64,000 nt of DNA, from assembly GCF_023151555.2 (NCBI RefSeq), contig NZ_CP100426.1, positions 682,001 through 746,000 on the forward strand, read 5' to 3'. Below, piece after piece: positions 44,957 through 54,093 of this stretch (position 1 is its first letter; each line of letters starts with the position of its first letter). Position numbers and translations under genes: made by a program. Origin of the DNA: Photobacterium sp. CCB-ST2H9. Lineage in GTDB: Bacteria; Pseudomonadota; Gammaproteobacteria; Enterobacterales; Vibrionaceae. A model generated the notes under the pieces. It was not told the DNA's origin. It made no database searches and worked only from the letters and a program-made list of their open reading frames with translations.

Positions 44957-46417
44957 TTAAACGCCTGTACTTTCTTTTCTCACAGAGACCTGGACATCAG
45001 TCAGACCTGCGTCTTCCAGCTGATCTTTGATGCTTTTCTCCATGGTCGCCATGTTGCTGTCGCCTTGAGGCAGCGGAATTTCTTCAAAGTACAATTCACC
45101 GGTGAACTGATCTTCTGCGTAGAACTGACCTTTGATTCTGGCTTTCTTCGGTGACAACACTTTACCCAGCCAGTAACGGGTGTCGTAAGAACCCGCGTTT
45201 TGCGCGATCCAGTTCCAGTCCCAGGTTTTGTTCATGCCCGTGATATCACGGTGATCCCACTGGAATTCCAGACTCTTCTCTTGACCTGCAAAACGGCCAA
45301 TCGCAAAGGTCGTGCTGAAATCAGGTCTGTCTTCCGGATGCCACAGCAGACCATTGCCTGACCAGCGCATGAAGCCGTCGAAGCCCAGCTCATAAGATAC
45401 ATCGGCATCGAACACGTACGGGTAAGAAATATCAGCACGATACACATTCAGCAGCACTTTCAGTGCGCTGTTCGCAGGCACAGTCGGTCTGGCCTGAATG
45501 GTCACACGGTTGCTTTCTTCACCGCCGCTGGTACTGCCCCATCCTTGTGTCGCGCCAATAGTGACCTGAATCGACTTATCAACACCACCTGTCACGTTCG
45601 GGCTTTTAAACGTACTGCTCACTGCAACACTTTCACTGAAACTGTAACTGTTGTTTTGTGACCAGCTTGTCGAGGTGTTGTAGCTGATATCGATCACATA
45701 CTGCTGCTCAATACTGGTTTTATTGATCGCCGTCGACGAAATGGTATTCACCAGTTTACTGTTCGAATTCACAACAGAACCATCGACTTTAAAAGACTTC
45801 GGATCCATGGTGTACGAGAAGTTTTTCACCGAAATGGTGCTCATATCCTGACAACGGTACCCTTCACACGGGCCATCATTCCCACGGATCTTCCACGCAT
45901 TTGCATTGCTGTCCCACCAGACTTTCATGTCTTCACCGACCTGAGAACCTTTCGGACCGCCAACCCAGGCATAACCCATATGGTGTGCCAGGTATGCGGC
46001 AGGCAGAATGAAATTATCCTGATCATTGACCAGCGTCCATTCAACCCGCTCTTTCGAGCCCTCATCAATGGTGACAGAAGGGAAAGTTAAAATGTTGGTT
46101 TCTGCATTCAACGGATAACAGGCTGTATGATCAGCGCTGCCTTCCTTGATTTCACCCTGATAACCCGGGCCCATGATGATCCAGCCATCAGCCAGCGTGA
46201 CATAAGACCATTTGCCGATTTTATTCATGATCGAATCGCGGAAACGCAATGCTTCAGCACGTGTTACCGGTCTGAAATCCGCTTTACAAACTTCAGGCCC
46301 AAGGTTGTAGTGAATTTCTACTTCCTCAGGATAGAAAGCACTGGTTTCCAAAGCAGCCGCGGCTGAAATGTGACCAAATGGTATTAAAAATATGAAAGGT
46401 GCTATTTGTTTTTTCAT
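44957..46417 (-). CDS. aerolysin-family beta-pore-forming toxin
   Basis: 486 aa from the ATG at 46415-46417 (GAAGG six bases ahead; two in-frame ATGs further upstream lack an RBS). A signal peptide of about 20 aa, then motifs aligning along the whole length of Aeromonas proaerolysin as I remember it: VCKADFRPVTRAEAL, DGWIIMGPGYQGEIK, NFILPAAYLAHHMGYAWVGG, KIRGNDGPCEGYRCQDMS, a Ser/Thr-rich alternating insertion-loop region, RADISYPYVFDADVSYEL, FMRWSGNGLLWHPEDRPDFSTTF and WDWNW. A C-terminal stretch of about 45 residues after the conserved core would be the inhibitory propeptide. Toxin acting on host membranes after secretion and cleavage. Confidence 0.93.
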   Translation of the reverse strand: MKKQIAPFIFLIPFGHISAAAALETSAFYPEEVEIHYNLGPEVCKADFRPVTRAEALRFRDSIMNKIGKWSYVTLADGWIIMGPGYQGEIKEGSADHTACYPLNAETNILTFPSVTIDEGSKERVEWTLVNDQDNFILPAAYLAHHMGYAWVGGPKGSQVGEDMKVWWDSNANAWKIRGNDGPCEGYRCQDMSTISVKNFSYTMDPKSFKVDGSVVNSNSKLVNTISSTAINKTSIEQQYVIDISYNTSTSWSQNNSYSFSESVAVSSTFKSPNVTGGVDKSIQVTIGATQGWGSTSGGEESNRVTIQARPTVPANSALKVLLNVYRADISYPYVFDADVSYELGFDGFMRWSGNGLLWHPEDRPDFSTTFAIGRFAGQEKSLEFQWDHRDITGMNKTWDWNWIAQNAGSYDTRYWLGKVLSPKKARIKGQFYAEDQFTGELYFEEIPLPQGDSNMATMEKSIKDQLEDAGLTDVQVSVRKESTGV

Positions 46418-47001
46418 TTTTGCCTTCTTGTTCATTGTTATTTTTGTATCAATAAATTCGCACAAGCCAATGAATAATACATTGTGCACATATGCATTAA
46501 TTCTTATACCAACCCAATGTTTTTCGAGTCAACAAAATATTTATCCTCAAAAAACTTTATTATGTTAATGAAATAATCTGAAACAATTGTTGATTTATTT
46601 ATCTGAAAATTCAGATATTATAAAAATATAATAATTAGTTTTATATTTAACCCAATAAATCCGACAACAAACAAACATAAAAACAAACAGTTAACTCATC
46701 ATTGCATATAGAACGCTCGGTTTGTTTAGGACATAAAACCAATTCAAAATGTTAAATTTTAAATAGTAAACCCAAAAACCACGTTGAAAATTCATCTTAA
46801 CCAGAATAAAAACCTGACGCCATAATTGTGATCTGACGTAGACTTTTCCACTCCGTAACCATCTTCCCATGCTTATGCATTGTTTCTAAAAAATAATCGG
46901 ATCAGCTGATTTTCATCCTAAATCACTTGATAAACAAAACTTCTCTGTTGTTCATTCTGGTCTATGCTGTAAAAGCCATTCAATTAACAAGGATATATAT
47001 A
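46418..47001. other. AT-rich gap between the toxin and cupin genes
   Basis: About 580 bp, plainly more AT-rich than both flanks, with no supported ORF. It holds the toxin promoter and two palindromes: AACAATTGTT (46582-46591) and ATCTGAA-AA-TTCAGAT (46601-46616). The AT bias is what one expects of H-NS-silenced or recently acquired DNA. Confidence 0.6.
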
Positions 47002-47481
47002 ATGAATAAATGCCTGCTGACAAGAGAGAATATTGAGGCTTTCGAGGGCATCGAAAAAACCCACTTTCTGAACCCTAAGGCCCAGCGTGTAAATAAGTCA
47101 CTTGGTGATCTGACCGGACTGACCGGGATTGGAGTTCACTTGATTGAAGTTCAGCCTGGCATGCTGACCACAGAATTTCATCGCCATTATTTTGAAGATG
47201 AATGTGTCTATATTCTCGAAGGCACAGCCGAGGCCAGAATCGGAAAGCACTATTACTCGGTCAGCGCCGGGGATTTTATCGGCTACAAAGCCGGCGGCGA
47301 AGCACATAGTCTTTTGAACACTGGCCACACAGTTCTGAAGTGTCTGGTCATCGGCCAACGCCTTCCACATGATGTTGCTGATTATCCGGATTTAGGTAAA
47401 AGAATATACCGAAATCAGGAGATGGCCTGGAATCTGGTTGATATCTCAAAGATCGAAATGCCTGATGCCGGAAAGAAATAA
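47002..47481 (+). CDS. cupin-domain protein
   Basis: 159 aa from the ATG at 47002 (AAGGA upstream); the frame extends back to 46927 without an RBS. A single cupin_2 beta-barrel: GVHLIEVQPGMLTTEFHRHYFEDECVYILEGTAEARIG with metal ligands H-x-H-x5-E, and YKAGGEAHSLLNTG with the third His. Enzymatic or binding role unknown. Followed about 90 bp later by the DUF3291 gene. Confidence 0.85.
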   Translation: MNKCLLTRENIEAFEGIEKTHFLNPKAQRVNKSLGDLTGLTGIGVHLIEVQPGMLTTEFHRHYFEDECVYILEGTAEARIGKHYYSVSAGDFIGYKAGGEAHSLLNTGHTVLKCLVIGQRLPHDVADYPDLGKRIYRNQEMAWNLVDISKIEMPDAGKK

Positions 47482-47568
47482 CAGTCTACTCATTTCAGGA
47501 AGCATGTGTTCAAATCTTTATTTGAAAGAACAAATCTGCGCTCGTCTATCTTAAATCACGGAGGAAAG

Positions 47569-48033
47569 ATGAAACTTGCACAACTGAATATTGCGCTTTC
47601 TAAATATCCGATGGATGCTCCTGAAATCAAAGACTTTGTTGATAACCTTGAACCGGTCAACAGCATTGCGGATCAAAGTGATGGCTTTGTCTGGCGGCTG
47701 CAAGATGACTCTGGAGATGCCACCAGCATCAATGCCTTTGATAATCCCGATATGCTGATCAATATGTCAGTATGGGACTCTGTGGATGCACTCAAAAATT
47801 TTATGTTCAGGACACATCACCGCGAGATCATGCGACGTAAGAGTGAATGGTTCTATCGTTCTGCCGAGGATACCTATGTGCTGTGGTGGATTGCTGACGA
47901 TCATATCCCCACGATAGAAGAAGCAAAGCTGCGTCTCGATTATCTGAGACACAATGGTGACAGCCCTTATGCGTTCACCTTCAAGAGCAACTATACCCCG
48001 GAAGACGCTGCCACCTTCAAACTGGAAGTCTGA
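47569..48033 (+). CDS. DUF3291 domain protein
   Basis: 154 aa from the ATG at 47569, preceded by GGAGGAAAG; the upstream part of the frame is rejected. MKLAQLNIALSKYPMDAPEIKDFVDNLEPVNSIADQSDGFVWRL and WDSVDALKNFMFRTHHREIMRRKSEWF are typical of DUF3291, an EthD/ABM-like alpha-beta barrel family of unknown function. It may be in one transcript with the cupin before it. Confidence 0.88.
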   Translation: MKLAQLNIALSKYPMDAPEIKDFVDNLEPVNSIADQSDGFVWRLQDDSGDATSINAFDNPDMLINMSVWDSVDALKNFMFRTHHREIMRRKSEWFYRSAEDTYVLWWIADDHIPTIEEAKLRLDYLRHNGDSPYAFTFKSNYTPEDAATFKLEV

Positions 48034-48134
48034 TCCCATCGTTTCAGGAGATCACAGCGGCAGCCGACCCTTCAGCTATGCTTATGGCATGAGACTGATT
48101 TTAAGACTCTCTTAGTTCAGAGAAAGGAATCCAC

Positions 48135-48536
48135 ATGTCAGATAAGCAGCCGCTGGACCTGAAATCGACCTGTCTCCGCTTACGCAGCGACGCCAGCATC
48201 GAACCCTTAACCATTGATGATACCTTCTGGCCCCGCCTGATGGCCGGGCAACTGGGCGATTTTCATCACGAGTATCTCGTCAGCCTATACGATTTCTCGG
48301 AAGACTGGCCCAGCAGTGAAGTGCACCCGAAAGGTGATGAAGTCGTGATTCTGCTGGCTGGCGCAGCAACATTTTTCCTTGAATATCCGGAAGGTGTTCA
48401 GGAAGTTGCCTTACATGAGCCCGGTTCCTTTGTTTTTGTACCGCAAGGCACCTGGCATACGGCAAAAATCAAGTTATGGGCACGCATGTTGTTTATTACG
48501 GCCGGTGAAGATACACAGCATCGCCCGCACAAATAA
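48135..48536 (+). CDS. cupin-domain protein
   Basis: 133 aa, RBS AGAAAGGAAT. Cupin strands: HHEYLVSLYDFSEDWPSSEVHPKGDEVVILLAGAATFFLEY, then EPGSFVFVPQGTWHTAK. The first half uses H-P-K-G-D-E rather than H-x-H, so one usual metal ligand is missing. Distinct from the cupin at 47002. Ends in a clear terminator. Confidence 0.85.
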   Translation: MSDKQPLDLKSTCLRLRSDASIEPLTIDDTFWPRLMAGQLGDFHHEYLVSLYDFSEDWPSSEVHPKGDEVVILLAGAATFFLEYPEGVQEVALHEPGSFVFVPQGTWHTAKIKLWARMLFITAGEDTQHRPHK

Positions 48537-48549
48537 AATCAAAACATCA

Positions 48550-48570
48550 GGGCACGCAACGTGCCCTTTC
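48550..48570 (+). terminator. cupin terminator
   Basis: GGGCACG (48550-48556) / CGTGCCC (48560-48566), triloop CAA, then TTTCTCTTT. Confidence 0.8.
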
Positions 48571-48819
48571 TCTTTCCGAAGATTCCATACCGGAAATTCA
48601 TGACCGCGCTTCGCTTCCCCTATCTGGCAGCATCACTGGGCTCAAGTTCATTCTGCAACGCCTCACCCGAACTACGCTTCGTCAGCAATCAGTTGATCGT
48701 CATACCGACGGGCTGGATTTTCAGACCGCATATGCAATATATTGAGTTCGCCAGTTTTTCACCCGATGACTGATGTGATGGCCCGGCAAGCCACTTCAAT
48801 TGAATATTAAGAGTCCGAT

Positions 48820-49446
48820 ATGCAAGATTTTTCTTTCCTGTGGCCGATTCTGGCCTTGCTGACCCTGGGCGCGATGACGCCAGGTCCTTCATTTCTGCTG
48901 GTCGCACAAACGGCAATGTCTCATTCAAGACGGCATGCCTTCGCAATTGCTTTGGGGATGGGGTGCGGCGCTCTGATTTTTGCCTTGCTTGCCTCTTTCG
49001 GACTGGTGACATTATTTACCCTAATTCCAGAGCTCTACATCACTTTCAAAGTGCTGGGTGGCGCGTACCTCTGCGTTTTAGCGTACCGTATTTGGAAACA
49101 AGGCAATCAACAGTCCGTACCCAGCCAGACTCAGAACAGACAGAAAAGCAGCCTGGCATCTTTTTTCTATGGCTTAACCACACAGCTGAGCAATCCCAAA
49201 ACAGCGATGGTGTTCAGCAGTGTATTTGCTGCACTCTTACCGGCTGACGTTCCCGCCATGACGCCATTCATCCTGAGCACAGGCGTTTTTCTGTCTAACT
49301 TCGGCTGGTATGCCATTGTTGCGACAGTGCTTTCCACCCCTAAAGCGCAACGGCTTTATCTCAGATTCAAACGTGCCTTTTGCCGCACCGCCGGCGCTTT
49401 GTTAGGTGCATTTGGAGCGAAGTTAATTGTATCGACAACGCCTTAA
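48820..49446 (+). CDS. LysE family translocator
   Basis: 208 aa, about six membrane helices. N-terminal family signature LLTLGAMTPGPSFLLVAQTAMSHSRRHAF, later LGGAYLCVLAYRIWKQG and GLTTQLSNPKTAMVFSSVFAALLP. Second LysE-type exporter in this window, only moderately similar to the one at 26417. Exports an amino acid or related metabolite; substrate unknown. Confidence 0.88.
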   Translation: MQDFSFLWPILALLTLGAMTPGPSFLLVAQTAMSHSRRHAFAIALGMGCGALIFALLASFGLVTLFTLIPELYITFKVLGGAYLCVLAYRIWKQGNQQSVPSQTQNRQKSSLASFFYGLTTQLSNPKTAMVFSSVFAALLPADVPAMTPFILSTGVFLSNFGWYAIVATVLSTPKAQRLYLRFKRAFCRTAGALLGAFGAKLIVSTTP

Positions 49447-49545
49447 ACAAGGCGCTTAAACAAAGGTTGGAGGTTCGCTGAGCTCTTCTGCGGATACATC
49501 CGGAAATCATGTAAAAGCCCTCATCACGCATCGCGAGGCAAATGA

Positions 49546-49570
49546 AAACGGCACCAAACCGGTGCCGTTT
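49546..49570. terminator. LysE / metallophosphoesterase convergent terminator
   Basis: A perfect 10-bp stem AAACGGCACC (49546-49555) / GGTGCCGTTT (49561-49570). Confidence 0.8.
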
Positions 49571-49593
49571 GTTACTTCTGTTCCACCCTTCGA

Positions 49594-52008
49594 TTAAGGC
49601 GTTGTCAGGGATAACTGTATATGGTCCAAATGTACATCCGACATACTGCCGGCTTTCTTCACCGCACGAAGAGTCAGTTTCACTGCACGGGTATCTGCCG
49701 GTAACAACAGCGTTGAATCATACTGCTGCCATTGCTGCTTTTTGCTTTCTGTCTTTACAGTACCTGGCTGACCGATTGCATTCCCGCTGCCATCCAGTGG
49801 TTGCAGGCTCACGATCGCATGATCGCCATCGCCCCAGCCGTTGCTGTTGAAGCTCAACCGGACAAATGCAAGCGACTGATCAATCGCACTGCTGTATGAA
49901 CTGACGTCAATCGTCTGACTCAGATCATCATAAGCAGCACCGCCCGCTGCGGTATCATTCGGACGCGCACTGAAGTAATACTGCCCTTCGGCTGGTGTAA
50001 TATTGTCAATTTCGTCTAATACCCGCCAGTAGCCTTGTTCCAGGGTCCAGCCCGACAAATCCTGCGCTTCTGCGCCACCGTTCTGAACCGGCAGCGCTGT
50101 GGTGACTCCGGCATCGATCGATAATGTTGCGGTATCACTCCAGTCAGACCACCCCAGGTTGGCATTCCGGACTCTGGCGCGCCAGTACCAGGTATCGCCG
50201 GGAAACAGCGTCAGAACCGGCGCAGAACTGCCCTTGAACGGATCCCGGAACGAGTCATGGGAATGCTCTGAATCTCTTTTCTGCCACTTATGGGTTTCAT
50301 CATTCCCCATTTTCAGCTGACCGGAAAAATCAGCCAGACTGATTCTCGTCAGATCAACTCCGGCCTGTGTATCGACCGGTGTGCCCTGAATCGTTCCGTC
50401 CTGCGTTGGCCAGATATTATGGGCACGGGTTTTGTTCCCCCAGATATCAAACACGTTCTGACTGAACTCTTCGTCTTGACTCAGCTGCCACTGAACTTCA
50501 TAAATACTGGCCGGATCCGGATGACTGATCGCCAGATTCAGCTGATTCAGAGCAAAATTACCGTTGCCTTCGAGCACTTGCGGCGCATCGACCACCACCG
50601 GATTGGCTTTCATCGTCAGGGTATCTGAGACCGTGAATGTATCCTCCAGGCTGGCATAACCGCCGCCCTTGGTCGCAACCGTCGCGCTGTAACGCGTCAA
50701 TTGCATGGAAGGCGCATTGTCCTGATTGAAAGTCAGCAGGTTAAAACCAAACTCGCTCTGACTGATGGCGAAAGTGTCGTAATCACGGGTGTCATTTTTG
50801 TAGTAATTGTCATCGTTCATTTTTTCACGATAACCTGCCGCTGTTGCCGCATTGAGCCAGAGGTGATGGGTATCCATCGACTGACCACGCGAATACGCAT
50901 GGGTGTGACCAAACAAATGTCCGGTCAGCTTGCCGGTTGTCCGGCTGAAATCTTCCATTTCTGCCACCATCTCGCAACTGCCAATACTTTCTCCGGACAA
51001 CCAAAGCTCTGACAGACACGGGTGATGGAACATACTCAGCACATAATCAACATCACTGTCAGCTTGCGTATCCACCAGCAGCTCCCGTAACCACTGGCGC
51101 TGAATCCCCAATGTTTCCGAATTAAATTTCCCGTGGCTTTTTGAAATCGGATAACTGTTCAGACCGACCAGACGCAGATTCCCGTAATCCAGCCAGTACC
51201 ACTGCTCTTCATAACCGGCTGAGCCATTGTCGGGCTGCTGGAAGAAATGGCGATAATTCGTCAGTTCGGTATTTCCGTAGTAGTCGTGGTTGCCGGGGAC
51301 AGCCACCAGCGGCACGTAAGGGGAAATGGCTTTCATTTGATCAAAGAAATCACGTCGCCATTGCAACAGACTGTCACCACTGTTCACAATGTCGCCCGAA
51401 ATCGTGATGGCCGCAATCGAAGAGGCACAGGTTTCAGGCTGACTCTGACAAACGGTTGGAATGATCCCTTTCGAAATGATGTCGTTCAGGGCACCCAGCG
51501 TACTGTTATTTTGCGTATCACTGATGGCAACCACGCGAAAAGGTGCAGTTGTTTCTCCGGCGGCAGGATAAGTTTTAAACACATAGCGTTCTGAAACCGC
51601 CGAAACGTTATTTTTTCCTTTTGCGGAACTGACAATGAAATATTCATACGGTGTATCCGCATTCAATCCTTCAACAGTCACGCTGTACAAATTGGTGTTG
51701 TCTACCCTCACCGACTGAGCCACGGTAAATTCACCCTTGCTGTCTGCGGGTCTGGCCCATACGGCAGGTGACGGATCATCAGTTTCGAACATCACCGCCA
51801 TGCTGTTCGACGTCGGTTGCTGCAAATACGGGTAAATCGAAAACTGAACTGCAACATCTGACTCTGGCGCAGGCACAATCTGGCCTACACCAATTTCGCC
51901 TTTTTTGTCCTCAGGCGTCACTTCTTCACTGACATTACAGCCTGAAACTGTCAGTGCCGTCAGTAAAATCGCTGCTCTGGCTGAAAACTGCTTCTTGTGG
52001 ATTGACAT
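49594..52008 (-). CDS. large lipoprotein metallophosphoesterase (purple-acid-phosphatase-like)
   Basis: 804 aa. Lipoprotein signal with lipobox LTVSGC. An N-terminal fibronectin/PAP-like domain (about residues 50-150: NSMAVMFETDDPSPAVWAR, VTVEGLNADTPYEYFIVSS) precedes the calcineurin-type metallophosphatase domain with all metal motifs: VVAISDTQ, ISGDIVNSGD, VPGNHDYYG, MFHHP and GHLFGHTHAYSRG. The C-terminal 350 residues hold beta-sandwich regions (WQLSQDEEFSQNVFD..., then SFNSNGWGDGDHAIVSLQPLDGSG) that look like a carbohydrate- or cell-surface-binding module. It probably releases phosphate from organic phosphates at the cell surface; the substrate is unknown. Confidence 0.9.
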   Translation of the reverse strand: MSIHKKQFSARAAILLTALTVSGCNVSEEVTPEDKKGEIGVGQIVPAPESDVAVQFSIYPYLQQPTSNSMAVMFETDDPSPAVWARPADSKGEFTVAQSVRVDNTNLYSVTVEGLNADTPYEYFIVSSAKGKNNVSAVSERYVFKTYPAAGETTAPFRVVAISDTQNNSTLGALNDIISKGIIPTVCQSQPETCASSIAAITISGDIVNSGDSLLQWRRDFFDQMKAISPYVPLVAVPGNHDYYGNTELTNYRHFFQQPDNGSAGYEEQWYWLDYGNLRLVGLNSYPISKSHGKFNSETLGIQRQWLRELLVDTQADSDVDYVLSMFHHPCLSELWLSGESIGSCEMVAEMEDFSRTTGKLTGHLFGHTHAYSRGQSMDTHHLWLNAATAAGYREKMNDDNYYKNDTRDYDTFAISQSEFGFNLLTFNQDNAPSMQLTRYSATVATKGGGYASLEDTFTVSDTLTMKANPVVVDAPQVLEGNGNFALNQLNLAISHPDPASIYEVQWQLSQDEEFSQNVFDIWGNKTRAHNIWPTQDGTIQGTPVDTQAGVDLTRISLADFSGQLKMGNDETHKWQKRDSEHSHDSFRDPFKGSSAPVLTLFPGDTWYWRARVRNANLGWSDWSDTATLSIDAGVTTALPVQNGGAEAQDLSGWTLEQGYWRVLDEIDNITPAEGQYYFSARPNDTAAGGAAYDDLSQTIDVSSYSSAIDQSLAFVRLSFNSNGWGDGDHAIVSLQPLDGSGNAIGQPGTVKTESKKQQWQQYDSTLLLPADTRAVKLTLRAVKKAGSMSDVHLDHIQLSLTTP

Positions 52009-52045
52009 TTTTTTCCCTTATCTTGTTTTGATTCCATGGTAAATG

Positions 52046-52057
52046 TGGACTAGTCCA
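52046..52057. promoter_or_regulatory. perfect palindrome in the divergent promoter region
   Basis: TGGACTAGTCCA, a 12-bp perfect palindrome of the TGG-N-CCA kind bound by many GntR-family regulators, 38 bp upstream of the phosphoesterase start and facing the divergent MocR gene. Confidence 0.45.
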
Positions 52058-52267
52058 ATTTACGTTTGAATATGCTAGGGAGTGTGTATGACAGTCCGCC
52101 GAAATATGGATGACAGTTATCTATCAGTTTGTTGACAGTGACAGCCAGCCAGATTCTTCATCCTGAACTCAGCAAAACCCAACGCAATCATCAGATACGG
52201 GCATGCTCTCTTGCGTTAACCTTAAGGCATGATATGTTCTGCTTATCTCAAGAAAACTCACAAACAA

Positions 52268-53710
52268 ATGACTAAATATCAATCACTTGCCAGACAATTA
52301 AAACAACAGATCCGGCAACAGATCTGGCGTGCGGGTGAAAAAATCCCCTCTGTCCGGGCCTGTAGTAGACAATCCGATGTCAGTACGGCGACCGTACTTC
52401 AGGCATATCAGTTACTGGAAAGTGAAGGCTGGCTGGTTGCCAAGCCGCAATCCGGCTATCTCGTTGCACCGAATATCAGGCAGCTGATCGCTGCCGAACA
52501 ACAAATTCACCAGGACAGCCAGGCTCCCCTGCAAATCAATGATCTGCTTTATGATGTGTTTCAACGCACCAAAAGCGGTGAATTTGTTCCCTTCAGTTCC
52601 GCGTTTCCTGACGCCTGCTTATTTCCGCAGCAGGAACTGGTCCGCAGTCTGGCCAGTGCGTCACGCAAAATGGGAGACGACAGTGCCCTGACCAATTTAC
52701 CGCCCGGCAGCTATGAGTTACGCCGGCTCATCGCACAACGTTACGTGCAGCAGGGCATTCAGGTGATGCCGGATGATTTGGTGATTACCAGCGGTGGTCT
52801 GGAAGCTCTGAATTTAAGCCTGCAGGCAGTGACACAACCCGGTGATTACGTGGCAATTGAATCGCCCACCTTCTACGGCGCCCTGCAGACCATTGAACGA
52901 CTGAAACTGAACCCGATAGAAATTCCTGCCTCTGCCAAACAGGGTTTAGATCTGGAGGTGCTGGCTCAAAAACTGGCGGCTTACCCGATCAAAGCCTGCT
53001 GGCTGATGACCAATTTTCAGAATCCGCTTGGGTACACGCTGAGCAATGAAAAGAAAAAACGGCTGCTTGAGCTGCTCGATCATCATGACGCCTATCTGGT
53101 TGAAGACGATGTTTACGCCGAGCTGTATTTCTCTGAAGACCGGCCTTTACCGGCGAAAGCCTTTGACCCAAACAACAGAGTGCTTCTGTGCAGCTCCTTT
53201 TCAAAATGCCTGTCTCCCGGGTTCCGGATTGGCTGGGTTGTGGCAGGCCCCCACAGCGAACAGATTCAGCGACAGCAGTTTCTCTCAACCATTTCCAGCA
53301 GCGTGCCCGCACAGCTGGGTATCAGTCATTACTTGCGCCATGGCGGATACGATAACCACCTGCGCAAGCTACGTGCAGCGCTTCAGATACGCAAAACTGA
53401 GATGCTGGCTGCCATTGAAGAATATTTCCCTGCCTGTACTCAGGTATCAGACCCGGATGGCGGTTATTTCCTCTGGCTCGGTTTTCCGTCTCCTTTCGAC
53501 TGCAGAACGTTTTATGAACTGGCTTTGGAGCGCCATATCGCAATCGCACCCGGCACTCTGTTCAGTGTCCGGCAGGATGATCTCCGGCATGTCCGGCTAA
53601 ATTACTCCTATCCGATGACGGATCAGATCCGAACGGCGATTCAAACCTTGGGGCAACTGGCGAGGCAATGTTTATGTGAAGCTGAACCACAGCATGAAAC
53701 TGTTCGGTAA
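52268..53710 (+). CDS. MocR-type regulator (GntR helix-turn-helix plus aminotransferase domain)
   Basis: 480 aa from the ATG giving MTKYQSLARQLKQQIRQQIWRAGEKIPSVRACSRQSDVSTATVLQAYQLLESEGWLVAKPQSGYLV, a textbook GntR winged helix (1-70). After a linker, a fold-type I aminotransferase domain (about 110-480) keeps the PLP Lys in LLCSSFSKCLSPGFRIGW. Proteins of this class use PLP or an aminated ligand as effector. It lies divergent from the metallophosphoesterase and next to a small membrane protein; its target is unknown. The codons ahead of 52268 are not conserved-looking. Confidence 0.9.
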   Translation: MTKYQSLARQLKQQIRQQIWRAGEKIPSVRACSRQSDVSTATVLQAYQLLESEGWLVAKPQSGYLVAPNIRQLIAAEQQIHQDSQAPLQINDLLYDVFQRTKSGEFVPFSSAFPDACLFPQQELVRSLASASRKMGDDSALTNLPPGSYELRRLIAQRYVQQGIQVMPDDLVITSGGLEALNLSLQAVTQPGDYVAIESPTFYGALQTIERLKLNPIEIPASAKQGLDLEVLAQKLAAYPIKACWLMTNFQNPLGYTLSNEKKKRLLELLDHHDAYLVEDDVYAELYFSEDRPLPAKAFDPNNRVLLCSSFSKCLSPGFRIGWVVAGPHSEQIQRQQFLSTISSSVPAQLGISHYLRHGGYDNHLRKLRAALQIRKTEMLAAIEEYFPACTQVSDPDGGYFLWLGFPSPFDCRTFYELALERHIAIAPGTLFSVRQDDLRHVRLNYSYPMTDQIRTAIQTLGQLARQCLCEAEPQHETVR

Positions 53711-53789
53711 TTTAATTGAGTAACTGTATAGGTAAGGGAACAGACACCTGTGCTGAAATGACGACTCTTGCTTGATTAAGGGTCGCAAC

Positions 53790-54014
53790 ATGAAGAAAAC
53801 CACGAAGCCTTCAGACGAAGTCAGTTTAATCCCTGTCGCCATCATTTGTGTTTTTCTGGTGGTACTTGGTCATTTTGTACTGATGAAAGATATCGCTTAT
53901 TTTGCCTGGGCTGAAGTCACAGCTGCCGTGATCCCCTTCCTGCTGATCGGACTGGGCGTGGCCGCCGCACGCCGGGCTGCGGTGGTCGATCGCAGAAATA
54001 ATGCTTCAGATTAA
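53790..54014 (+). CDS. small two-helix membrane protein
   Basis: 74 aa from the ATG at 53790 (AGGGTCG upstream; an in-frame ATG at 53772 is weaker). Two hydrophobic segments, LIPVAIICVFLVVLGHFVLM and YFAWAEVTAAVIPFLLIGLGVAAA, then a basic tail (RRAAVVDRRNN). Short and unrecognised. It is the same strand as the MocR gene, 79 bp downstream. Confidence 0.65.
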   Translation: MKKTTKPSDEVSLIPVAIICVFLVVLGHFVLMKDIAYFAWAEVTAAVIPFLLIGLGVAAARRAAVVDRRNNASD

Positions 54015-54093
54015 ACCGGCACAAACGCTCCTTTGGCCGCAGCCAAAGGAGCAGAATGACAGATGTTATCTGTTCAGATATTCATGCATGCAT

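Noticed and set aside
48561..48773. 70-codon plus-strand ORF after the cupin terminator
   Set aside because: It begins inside the terminator hairpin and has no recognisable product or RBS.
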